DNA of 64,000 nt from Okapia johnstoni. Lineage: Eukaryota; Chordata; Mammalia; Artiodactyla; Giraffidae. The DNA lies in the NCBI GenBank assembly GCA_024291935.2, contig CM044314.1:29052001-29116000 (forward strand), written 5' to 3'. The position numbers and the translations under genes are program-made. The notes beneath the pieces are model-generated. The model saw nothing but the letters and a program-made list of their open reading frames with translations, had not been told where the DNA came from and did no database searches. This document shows positions 54,711 through 64,000 of this stretch, one piece after another; within the stretch, counting starts at the first letter, position 1; each line of letters opens with the position of its first letter.

Positions 54711-55079
54711 CGCTGCTGCTCTGTGATGACAGGGTCATGGGGTCACAGGCACCAGAGGTCCATTGCAAGCTGTGTTCCAGAACCAAAGGCTCTTTGTCCT
54801 TGACAGTAAAGAAGTTTTTGCCTCTTTCTGTGGCTCTAACCTCATCAAATCACATAAAACAACTTCTGTTTACTCTCATGAAGGTTATCCCTGTGTATTC
54901 CTGTATCAGTCCAGACAGACTGAGTCATGTCGTGATAAAAATTGACACCCTCAATTAAGTGACTTACAAAACCAAAATTGTTTTCCTCACTCAGGCTACC
55001 TGCTTGTTGTAAGTTGCTTTGTTTCTGCTCCCCCTCATCTTTTTTCCAAGGACTGAGGCTGACCAAGCTGTGTCTATTT

Positions 55080-55279
55080 TAGGGTTGGGAAACTATGGGT
55101 TGTAGGCCAAATCCAGCCTGATCTTTGTAAATAAAATTTTATTGAAACCTAGACATGGTCACAACTTTATTTATGTGCGACAGCAATAGATTTGAGTAGT
55201 TGCAATGGAGACTATAAAGCCCACAGTGCCCCAAATCCTCACTTTCTAGCCCTTGACAAAAGAAGTCAGCTGGGCCCTG
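55080..55279 (-). mobile_element. hAT-type non-autonomous DNA transposon, second copy
   Basis: Reverse orientation of the family at 53513: 'agggttgggaaactatgggttgtaggccaaatccagcctg', 'tttgtaaataaaattttattgaaacctagacatggtc', 'gagtagttgcaatggagac', and a degraded far end near 'gggccctg'. The two copies face opposite ways 1.35 kb apart. Confidence 0.8.
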
Positions 55280-56454
55280 GCCTCTCTGAAACATTGGTTG
55301 TTTGTCCCGTCTGACAGAAGAAGAAAACACAGAGCAAACTATAGGCTGGTCCTTGAAACTTCTTCCCAGAAGTGACACATGGTTATTTCTGCTCACATTT
55401 CCTATGCTCAAGCAAGACATATGACCACTCTTGAGCTCAACCAGGAGGGATAGAAAATCAGTCTATTCCAATCTGATTTGTATTTTATTTGCACACAAGT
55501 GGACTCTCTTTAACTTAACTGGGAGAAGGATTTATGTGAAGGTTGTCAGGTAATCAAACAATAGAGGGGAAGGCTAATGAGCAGGGCCCCCGAGGGTAAG
55601 AGGAAGCGAGGCCACCATCCCACTCCAGGCAGGGCCCCTGTGAGCTGTGCCCCTGGCATCTCCACACTCCTGTCCCCTGTGTCACCACCCACTTCCCTGA
55701 AGCCACTGCCAGTAACTTTCACTGGGCCTTAGCCTGAGCCTTACTCCCTCTGGATTCGAAGGGCTGGATAGGTGCCACTAACTGACCACACCTAAGCCAT
55801 GTAGCCATGTCCTAGCTATTGAGAGGGCTGGGAAAGTGGATATCAAGGTTTTTTCCATCTTTGGAAGGGGCAGGGGCCCTTATTTACAGAGACTTTCAAA
55901 GGGAGGAATTTCATCAATGTAGGAAATGGTGCTAGGATATGATTGCTATCCATACACTCTGATATTCCAGAGGAGGTAGCTGGAGGCTGTATGGGGAGTC
56001 TGACAAAGTTTGACACTGCTTTGGGTTCACCTTCTTAACTGACATTTTTGAAGCCTCATCTTTCAGGATGTCTTCAGCAGGCAGCCGAGAAGGATCAGAG
56101 AGAGGTGGGGGACCTGCTTCTCTCCTGGTTGTTCAGAAGCCAGAAGGACCTTCCTTACCTGGACTTTCTCTAGTCTCTTCCTCATCACCCATCTTTCCAT
56201 CCCCACAAAAATCTTTCATTATTTTGGAAAAAATAAGTTAGTAATCCTGTCTTGGCCAGCAGGAAAGACAGGAGGGAAATGTACATGGAAATCAAACTAG
56301 TACATTCTATGTTATTGTTTCTATTAGGTGTTTCTACTGGTTTGGATCATTGGGATTGGATTATGTCTAAGTACCTTCAACCTCAGGGGTGCAGGGCAGA
56401 GGTGGTTTGACTAGCTGGAGTAGGGCTGGTATGGAGAAAGAATCCACCTTCAGG
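55280..56454. other. No gene or recognised repeat
   Basis: GC-richer at 55570-55760 but without CpG enrichment. No frame or repeat worth a call. Confidence 0.4.
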
Positions 56455-56700
56455 AGATGGGGGGGGTAGTAAATTAGAAGAATGGGATTAACAGATATAA
56501 ACCACTATACATAAAATAGATAAGCGACAAGGATTTATTGTATAGCACAGGGAGCTATATTCAATATTCCGTAACGTATAATGGAAAGTAATCTGAAAAA
56601 AATATATAACTGAATCACTTTGCTGTATACCTGAAACTAACACAATATTGTAACACAATTATATTTAAATTAAAAAACAAACAAACAGACAAACCTGCTT
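56455..56700 (+). mobile_element. Ruminant L1 LINE, 3' UTR end
   Basis: 'aatgggattaacagatataaaccactatac', 'taaaatagataagcgacaaggatttattgtatagcacagggagctatattcaatatt', 'tgaatcactttgctgtatacctgaaactaacacaatattgtaa' and an A-rich tail '(aaac)n' at about 56673-56695. It is 5'-truncated and the same family as 46855-47845 on the other strand. Confidence 0.88.
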
Positions 56701-57996
56701 TTGGGTGCAAGCCAGGGAGCGCAATCCAATCAGTGCTCAATTTTGCAAAGGGTCTTGGATTTGAACCCTTGACTTCATATCTAAATGAAATCATGCATAG
56801 TTTAAAGGATTGAATGGGAATGACTTAAAACTTTGGATCTCATTCTCAGACTTAGCTCTCTACAAACTTTTATAATGAATCTCCTGTATTGCGAGTACTA
56901 TAATTATATCCCAAATATATTACATCATAGTTTTTGCATTAAACATGTTAACATGTTTGATTCAAATATTTAACCTTAAATTCAATTTTGGCATTCCTTC
57001 ATTTTCTTTTAAAATGAGCCTGGAGCCTCAGGGTATGGATGTGGCCTGGAAAATTGTTGACTTTTAATGCTTCCCTATCTGAGGTGACTAAAACGGGCAG
57101 ATCTAGATTCTCTAAAAAGATAACAAAACCCCTAAGTGGGGAAAACTGGTGCGAAAATCCAGAATAACTTAGAATTTGGGGACACTGATAAGGACTTAGA
57201 GCAGTCAAGACTGAACATGCGTTCTGAATGATTATCTTGGAATTGATTAAGGATAGAGCTTCCTACAAGTGTGAAATACATGTGGAATGGCTCATCACCA
57301 CCCTCCTTTCCTAATGGAAATTGTCTATGAAGTAAGTTCAAGTCTCTATTGGTGATGTCAAATATGTTTAAAAAAATGACAAAAAAATATATCTGGAGTT
57401 GGGATCTTTTCTGGATCCATAATTTTTGCTCAAGTGCTGGTTGGGGCCAGAGGCAGGGCCATATTCCAAGGATCAACAAGGATGTGGTAACCTTCCCATG
57501 GCTCTATATTGTGCAATGAACCAGATGACAGTGAGGATTAAGCTCAGGCCAATCAACTCAGGTTTCCAGGGGATGCAGGGCAGCAAACATTTAATCAAGT
57601 CAAATATCCAAACTAGATGGAAGAGGAGTGCTTAGGAGCAGGTTGCAGAGGGAGGCAGGGCAGATTTTTCTTTCCTCATTAACATCTGATACCACCTTCC
57701 CATTCTGGAGCCCATCCTTCTTGGAAGCTTGATTCACCACCAGGTCTTGCCCCATCTTCCACTGGAGAGTAAATTGGGTTTCAGAGTTAGCAGTCCAGTT
57801 TCTTACAGGAACCAGGACCCTGACATCATTCCTTGAATCCTCGACCCTACCCTCATATCTTCAGCACCAGGCTTCCTGGGCCTGAGAGATTTTTTTTCCT
57901 AGAACCTTAAGCTTCCAGGGCCAATCTGACTTCTTTTATGTCTGTCATCTTCTCCAGCCTCACCTGCAAAATCAGCTCTCCTATGTGTGCCTGTTT
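56701..57996. other. No gene or recognised repeat
   Basis: AT-rich first half. The 115-codon minus frame 57132-57479 has no motif. Confidence 0.4.
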
Positions 57997-58036
57997 GGGG
58001 TGGGGGGAAGGGGGTGGTGGGGAGGGGAGGAGGGGG
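57997..58036 (+). repeat. G-rich tract with quadruplex potential
   Basis: Six runs of four to six G separated by one to four bases within 40 bp, all purine except a few T. It satisfies the common G3+N1-7 rule for a G-quadruplex on the plus strand. No nearby gene gives it an obvious role. Confidence 0.85.
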
Positions 58037-58565
58037 CAGGTACAAAATTAAACTCAGATCTCAGTTCCTGTAACTGGGTATCTATACTGAGCTGCAGAGG
58101 AGCTGAACCAAGGTAGAGGACTAGGGGCTGCTTTTATCATCAAATATCTCCCCTGGGTCTGCCTCAGGGATCCCCAGTGTGGTGGCTTTCCCAGAAAGTT
58201 CTCTCAAGTTACCTGGAGACGGCATGGGGCAGCCAGGCCTCTCTTCACAGAAGATAACATTGTTCTTCTCCATTTTCATGTCTGCTGTGCTTGCTGCTGG
58301 GAGTGGTTTCAGCCTCTGGAGTCAAATTTGCCTTTTATAAGAATGCTTTTAAAATATGCTCAGCTCCCCACCGCCAACCATCTTAATCCCTATTCCATGT
58401 ATTATATACGGTTAAATATTTCCCCCTTTATTCCCACTCTAAAGGCGATTATTTTTATTGATAACAAATGTGAGATTTTGGTTTCTCATCTGTTTCACAA
58501 AAAATAGAACGTTACTAGTCAAATTTAAATTGACAATTTTACTTTATTAATATGTGTGTGTGTGT
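58037..58565. other. No gene or recognised repeat
   Basis: A short (TG)n run at about 58552-58566 precedes the next SINE. Nothing else recognised. Confidence 0.4.
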
Positions 58566-58765
58566 GTTCATCTATCAGACATGTTCAACTCTTTGTGACC
58601 TCATGGGCTATAGCCCACCAGGCTCCACTGCCCATGGAATTCTCCAGGCAAGGATACTGGAATGGGTTGCCATTCCCTTCTCCAGGGCATCTGCCCCACT
58701 CAGGGATCAAACCCAGGTCTCCTGCATTGCAGGCAGATTCTTTACTATCTGAGCCAGCAGGTGAC
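58566..58765 (-). mobile_element. Bov-tA SINE
   Basis: Minus copy beginning in a (TG)n run: 'atcagacatgttcaactctttgtgacctcatgggctatagcccaccaggc', Bov-A body, then tRNA-like head 'gatcaaacccaggtctcctgcattgcaggcagattctttactatctgagcc'. Confidence 0.93.
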
Positions 58766-58849
58766 CCATATTAAATAAATAGAATCATAGGATTTCAACA
58801 TAGTATTTCCATTACAGTATTTCAGTAGCTTAGGGACCATCTGGTCTAA

Positions 58850-58915
58850 GGCCTGATTTTACAAATTGGGGAACTGAGGCACAGAGAGGAAAACAACTTT
58901 TTCAGAATTATCCCA
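58850..58915 (-). repeat. MIR SINE fossil, short
   Basis: 'gattttacaaattggggaactgaggcacagagagg' is the reverse MIR core; little else survives. Confidence 0.6.
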
Positions 58916-59065
58916 AAGTGTCCTTTCATGAATACTCTTTCCTCCTTTTTGGTCAAGTGTTTTTTTTTTTTTTTTTTCCTGCAGGCTACGTTTCCCCTGG
59001 TGATTGGTCAGTTCCCTTTTGTGGACTGCTTTTGGCTAAGGGGTTATCTAACAGTAGCTGATGTA

Positions 59066-59178
59066 ATGGACATGAACTTGAGCAAACTCCAGGAGATGGT
59101 GAGGGACTGGAAAGCCTGGTGTGCTGCAGTCCATGAGGGTGAGAAGAGTGGGATATGACTTGGTGACTGAACAACAAC
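59066..59178 (+). mobile_element. BovB LINE, extreme 3'-end fragment
   Basis: 'atggacatgaacttgagcaaactccaggagatggtgagggactgg...tgctgcagtccatgagg' and '...gatatgacttggtgactgaacaacaaca' match the last about 110 bp of BovB, downstream of the RT core. A T18-19 run lies just upstream (58960-58978). Confidence 0.88.
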
Positions 59179-60246
59179 AGTATTTTTAAAAGGCTAAATA
59201 AGAAAGTCCAGGTTGTGCAAGTTGAAGAGTGAGCTAGAGAGCAGATCAGGATGTAGGCTTCAGAAGGCTGAGAGAAACTTCTGCCTCTTTGCTTCTGCAC
59301 CTTGAAGTCAGAAAATCCAGGGCTAGGATGAGGGAATGGTGAGAGACCCAAGGGAGGTGATGGTCAGAGCCACCTTGGATGTGCTGGCCAGGAGGACGAT
59401 GGAGCTGTGGGGAGCCCAAGTAGGGATCGAGCTGGGGGACTACCCGGGATGCAGTTTAAACAAACAGTGCTTTTCCAATTGGCACTGACCAATTCATAGT
59501 TGTGGATGTTTGGGGGCAGCTCAAGAAAATGTTTTCACAGCCCTTGGGGACTGTGTAATGAGAATCACGTGTAAACTGAATGTTGAAGGAGCCACACCTG
59601 GGACACATTTGAACCACGGTGTACCCTCCTGTGGGAAAATGTGTTTGGACCTGGCCTGTTTTATGAAAAGATGCCTATCAAAACCAACATAAATGTGCAA
59701 ACAAAGCAACAACAACACACACCACAGAGTCAGAGATTTAGGCAGAGTTTTCTGAGCTTTCTGAACAAAAAGGACTCATCAACACTGAAGCTCAGAAGGA
59801 GAGCCAGTGAGGGAAAATGCCAGAGTCTGAAGGAAAGGGCTGTTTCACTTCTGCCTCTTGTGCGTCTCCCGCAGGGACTATCGAGTTACCTTCCTAATGA
59901 GAAGCAGGCACTTTAAAAATGACTTCATACCAAATGAGAAATGATTCTAAGCTGAGTATGCCTTGTTGGGGAGTGAGTGTGGGACTTGGAGGGGATATTT
60001 GTGGCTCCACTCATCTCCTGGGCCCATGTTTACCAGGAGAGTCGAGATAAGGGAAAAAATACAGCTGATTTGAACAAAAATGCCAAGTCAGGGAGTGTCT
60101 TCAGACTCTGCCTTCATCGTATATGTTGGGTTTATTTATTTATTTGCTACTAGAATGCAAAAAAAGCAAAAACATGCCTACTTGATCTCGATTCAAGAAG
60201 TTCAGAGTTCTAGATTTTATTCTGCAGCAAATGGGAAGCCACTAAA
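59179..60246. other. No gene or recognised repeat
   Basis: Frames of up to 121 codons overlap neighbouring repeats. Short 'caacaacaacacacacc' near 59706-59722. Confidence 0.4.
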
Positions 60247-60430
60247 GGCTTCCCCAATGGTAAAGAATCCACCTGCAATGAGGGAAACCTGGGTTCGATC
60301 CCTGGATTGGGAAGACTCCCTGGAGGAGGGCATGGCAACCCAGTCCAGTATTCTTGCCTGGAGAATCCCCACAGACAGGAGGAGACTGAGGTCACAAAGA
60401 GTCAGACACAACTGAGCAACTAAATACAGC
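60247..60430 (+). mobile_element. Bov-tA SINE
   Basis: Head with B box 'gggttcgatccctgg' at about 60291-60305, Bov-A body with a short deletion, and tail 'agagtcagacacaactgagcaactaaatacagcacacacaca'. Confidence 0.92.
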
Positions 60431-60479
60431 ACACACACAGAGGCTCCCCAGACAAATGCTGTCCTTGGCTTGTCAGAAG

Positions 60480-60905
60480 GAGCCCATTATGCAAAGTGTC
60501 TGCTTCTTGCATGGTTTCCCATTCTGTACCTAAACTCACTTATCAAATCCAGTTCACTAAATGCCCTAGAGTTCTTCATATCACGGTTCCTTTGCCAATG
60601 TTACTCTTTCTTCTTGAGATGGCTGCACTCCGCCTCATTATTGGGTTCCTGCCTGCTCAAACGTCACTTTGTCTCGAGTCTTTTCCTCCATTTCTTAGCG
60701 TGAGGCAGGTGCCCTAGTCATGGCCACGTACTTAGCTCTGTAATGGCATTAATCACATTGTATTATAGTCTTGGGGGCATTGTCTGCTCTAATCATGGAC
60801 TCTAAGTTCCTTGGGTGAAGGAAATGTGCTCATTCATCTTTAAATTTCCAGCACCTAGTGACTAGTAAAGCATCTGATCTAATGCATGTTCAATAAATAG
60901 CATTG
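60480..60905 (+). repeat. L2 LINE fossil, 3' end
   Basis: Ends with the L2 pattern: 'ggactctaagttccttgggtgaagg', 'catctttaaatttccagcacctagtgactagtaaag', 'tgcatgttcaataaatagcattg'. Upstream 'gcctgctcaaacgtcactttg' matches the earlier L2 block. Confidence 0.75.
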
Positions 60906-61569
60906 GTGGAGTAAATCAGAGTCTCAAGCTCATGAGGTTATAAAGTTGAGGTTATAAACATTATCCAAAGGTGACAGGCCAACTTTGGATAAAGACATTG
61001 AATAAGTGGCTCATAAACAATCCAGTAAAAGTAACTGAATCTAAGGAAGAGAATTCTTGGTTCTTTTTATATAATATATGGTGTCTCTGGAAGTTGCTGG
61101 AAACAAAAGACTTGTCAAGCAAAAGAAATATATTCCCTTTTACCTTTGCCTCTACCATCCTGTCCATTCATAGCTCATTCAAGCCTCACACATTCAAGAA
61201 GTTTCATTACCTTCTAGGGTCTGAGTTACTGTTCTTCATAGAACTCCAAGGGACATCACATAAAAAGAGTGGTGTAGATGATGAAACTTCATGGTGGACT
61301 TTTCTGCTGTTGTTCAATATGATTTTGTGTTCTATACCTGGAGGCTTAAAATTGGATTGTGAGTATTACCAAGTAAATGAAAATGATAGTTATCAAATGA
61401 CAAAGCACTCTTGGGCTGATGGTTGATAGCTCATTTGCCATTTTACAGCTTTATTTCCTGCATTAATGCAAGGGAACAAGCAATGTGAAACTTTAGACAC
61501 TGTGACAAGATCTGTGGGTAATCTAGGACTCTCTTGGTTATGAATAGAAAAAAGAACCTTGATAGGGTT
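60906..61569. other. Unique DNA with a motif-free 151-codon frame
   Basis: The plus frame 60971-61426 is fairly long but rich in F, L, K and N as AT-rich DNA gives. It has no recognisable domain and no conserved neighbour. I regard it as chance. Confidence 0.4.
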
Positions 61570-62030
61570 AAGAAGAGACAAAACAATTTATTTACTCACA
61601 GAGCTTAAAAATCCAGAGGAAATCTGGCTTCAAACATGATTCAGGAGCTCAGGAGAAATCATTAGGACAATCTTTCCCGGGATTGAGGTCAGTCTTTCCC
61701 TGTATTTGATTCATTTTTCGGTGCCATCTTGTGACCAGTATAACCTCAAGGTCACTCTCCCCAGTCCATATTCAGTGTAAAAGAAGAGACTGTTTCCTTT
61801 TGGAGTCATCTGCTCTAGTCCTGTGATTCATTCTGATTGGATCAACTTGAGCCAGGTACTGCCTCTTCACCCATCCCTGTGGTTCAGGCTGATACTTGTT
61901 GCATTTTGGAAACTAAGGTTGGGGTAGGGTCCCACCCGAGTCACACTTCCAGAGAAGGGAGGTCTCAAATCACCCAAACGAGAAGGTGGATATTGGTGGC
62001 CAAAAATCAACCAGTTTCTGTTCCATGGAG
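61570..62030. repeat. Possible ancient interspersed repeat
   Basis: Word order ('acaatttatttactcacag', 'ttctgattggatcaacttgagccaggtactg', 'gggtagggtcccacccgagtcacacttcc') resembles an old mammalian repeat, but I cannot name it or set firm ends. Confidence 0.3.
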
Positions 62031-62849
62031 GTACAGCTAGACTATCCCCAGAGCCTATGAAGGCGCAGATGCCATGTGCTATGCCCAGAGCCTATGAAGT
62101 CACCGATGCCGTATTCTGAACACAGTCCACACCAGCTCTGCACAAACTATCTCTTTCTCACTCAATATCTAAAGTTTGGGAGATGGTCTTGTTATACAAG
62201 GAAGAATAAATCCTTGATTGGATTAAAGGGAGAGGGTACTTTCCACACACATGTGAGATACCTTCTTTTTGAGCATCCTTTATAACCCGTGACTATAGTC
62301 ATACAAAGAGGATGTGTTCTAATGACTGCTTCTTTGTAAACTTCTTGGTTGGAAGCCAAGCAAGGAAACAGGAGAAAGGCTAAGCTGGGGGCTCTGTAGC
62401 CCTAGGTGAGAGTAGGAGGCATTCTGATTTGGAATGAGCTGGGTTGAAAGAACGGACATGTCTCTATTTCTCAGTGGCCTCTGCAATTGCATTCAAGAGG
62501 AGCATCTGTGGGAGGTTCATTCACTCATTCATTCATTCATCAGTATTTCCTGAGCAACCCTCAGGTACTAGAAACACATTAAAGTACCCAGTTCATAGTA
62601 TATTTTCCATAAATGTTTATTAGATAAATGAAACCTGGGGAAATGGCCTTTCATTTTCCAATTAGACATGTAAGGTCAAAGATGATACATCACTGATGTA
62701 CATATTAGTGTCAATGAACTTCTGTCCTGGTGGAAGTTCTGGTTGATAGATCCTTTCTGATTAGAATGGTGAGATAAGGGTGATCAATAAAAAGAACACT
62801 GTTCACAGTTAGCACTGGAGTTTCTTAGGTGCTTCCCATGCTAATTACA
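62031..62849. other. No gene; short (ATTC)n run
   Basis: (ATTC)n at about 62518-62541 leads into a short L2-like end ('atttcctgagcaaccctcaggtactag'). The rest is unrecognised. Confidence 0.4.
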
Positions 62850-62960
62850 CTTGCATTTATTAAGCGTTTAATCTCCTACAACAACTCTACGATGCTTACC
62901 ATTCAATATCCTCATTTTACAGAAGAGGGGATAAAGGCAAAGAGAAGTTCACCCACCTGC
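62850..62960 (-). repeat. MIR SINE fossil
   Basis: 'atttattaagcgtttaatctcctacaacaactctacgatgcttaccattcaatatcctcattttacagaagagggg' follows reverse MIR. Confidence 0.75.
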
Positions 62961-64000
62961 CCTGATCATGGAGATAACATTAAGGGAGCCACAGTTTTCC
63001 AAGAGATCTGTCTGCTTTCAGAGTGCAGTACTGGAGGGGCTGGCTATGCCAGGAGGGAGCCTGGAACAGAAGGACAGAGATCACAAATGTATTAACATCG
63101 CCTATCAGAAAATGAGTTTACATACAGTGAAATCAGGCAGCTCTCAGTGAGGGCTTTTGTGATATCTGTCTCTGTCTTTTTTTTTTTTTTGTTACATATC
63201 CACCCTGAACACACTAGGGTATCACTGTGTTTTAAACTCTTGTGACTTTCAAGGGAGTCGGAGCCAGGTGGACATCAAGCAGAAGGGACTTGAGTCTGGA
63301 AGGCTGGGAGGAGATGATAAGTGGAAAGTGAGAATCCCCCTGCTTCTCCTCTTCTTTTCAGTCTGTGTTTCCTCTGCTCTCTGGTAGAGACTGGAAATCC
63401 AGGGCAGATATTTATTTTTAAATTTTGCACTCACTGGGATGAGATGGTGAGTGGGACCTCTTGAGTTTGATCATGTGCTTCACTAATGTGGGAAAAGGAC
63501 TAAAGAATCAAGTTGAGACTTTGGAGAACAGCTCTTATCAAAACGTTTCGACATCTGTGTATCTGAACAGAAAGCTTTGTGACGGCAATTTCTTCTTCCT
63601 GCTATTTCTGTGCTGTGACACTAAAGAGGTATCTGCCAGAACGAGGTTAAGAGAAAATTAACATTGAATGCAGTGTGAGAACTCTGGCTCTTTCTCTGTT
63701 TATTTAAAATAAAATGTGTAAGTGAGTTCTGGTCTGGAGGCAAGTTGCATTTGTGGTTCTCACAGTTATAGTGTTGTCAATACAGCCCCAGATCCTGATG
63801 GAGGCTTGACCTCATCTGTTTTTGAAAATCACAAGCTTCTGCCACAAGCACTTGGTCATCACTGGGAAGTAGGCTGAGGAGTTGCCATGTGCTATTAGAT
63901 TGGCTTTTCCTGGAACTGTTAGGTTTTTATGGAAACCAAAAGAAATCTGTAGCTTTTCACTGCTGTGTGGTGAAATGGGTGGAAATGACCCTAAATGTTC
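62961..64000. other. No gene or recognised repeat
   Basis: T-run at about 63178-63190. Frames are under 70 codons. The window ends in unrecognised sequence, so a feature could continue beyond it. Confidence 0.4.

Noticed and set aside
60971..61426. 151-codon plus-strand open frame
   Set aside because: AT-driven residue use and no domain; it sits in unique non-coding DNA beside L2 and other repeats.

Overview
The window looks like nuclear DNA of a ruminant, most likely a bovid. The evidence is its repeats: several copies of the RTE-clade LINE BovB, many Bov-tA and Bov-A SINEs, two CHR-type cetartiodactyl SINEs and L1 3' ends resembling the bovine L1 family. These sit on an older mammalian background of MIR, L2, MaLR-type LTR and hAT-type fossils. 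Base composition is AT-leaning with few CpGs. I found no host protein-coding exon, no functional tRNA or rRNA gene, no CRISPR array and no bacterial or phage operon. The window is best described as intergenic or deep intronic.

Layout. 1-9.6 kb is mostly single-copy DNA with a BovB 3' fragment (3788-4150), MIR fossils, a (TG)n(CG)n tract (2389-2438) and a perfect 26-bp palindrome (6069-6094). 9.6-16.1 kb is a nest: an old minus-strand L1 holds a BovB 3' fragment, a Bov-tA SINE and a full-length plus-strand BovB (10866-15385). That BovB was itself split by a minus-strand, 5'-truncated BovB (13044-14117) with a 12-bp target duplication. 16-28 kb carries scattered SINEs, two more minus-strand L1 remnants (23.3-24.2 and 25.0-25.6 kb) and an MLT1-like LTR. 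28.5-34.3 kb has a 5'-truncated BovB and a second near-full-length BovB (30912-34301). 34-42.8 kb has MIR, L2 and other old repeats and an internally deleted minus-strand BovB (41509-42847). 42.8-46.2 kb is a 3.4-kb stretch in which I recognise no repeat. 46-64 kb has a ruminant L1 3' end on each strand, several Bov-tA copies, two related hAT-type elements, a G-rich tract and MIR/L2 fossils.

How the parts relate. BovB encodes an APE-type endonuclease and a reverse transcriptase. The Bov-tA and Bov-A SINEs share their 3' tail with BovB, the accepted basis for their mobilisation by BovB enzymes. Every BovB copy here is broken by stops, frameshifts, truncation or insertion. Copy B keeps a 310-codon open RT segment containing both catalytic blocks. 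The most striking structures are the BovB-in-BovB insertion, which creates a roughly 1.07-kb inverted repeat around a 0.2-kb loop, and the two long BovB copies, which have unrelated 5' leaders but the same premature TGA. I see no convincing evidence of a new gene system.
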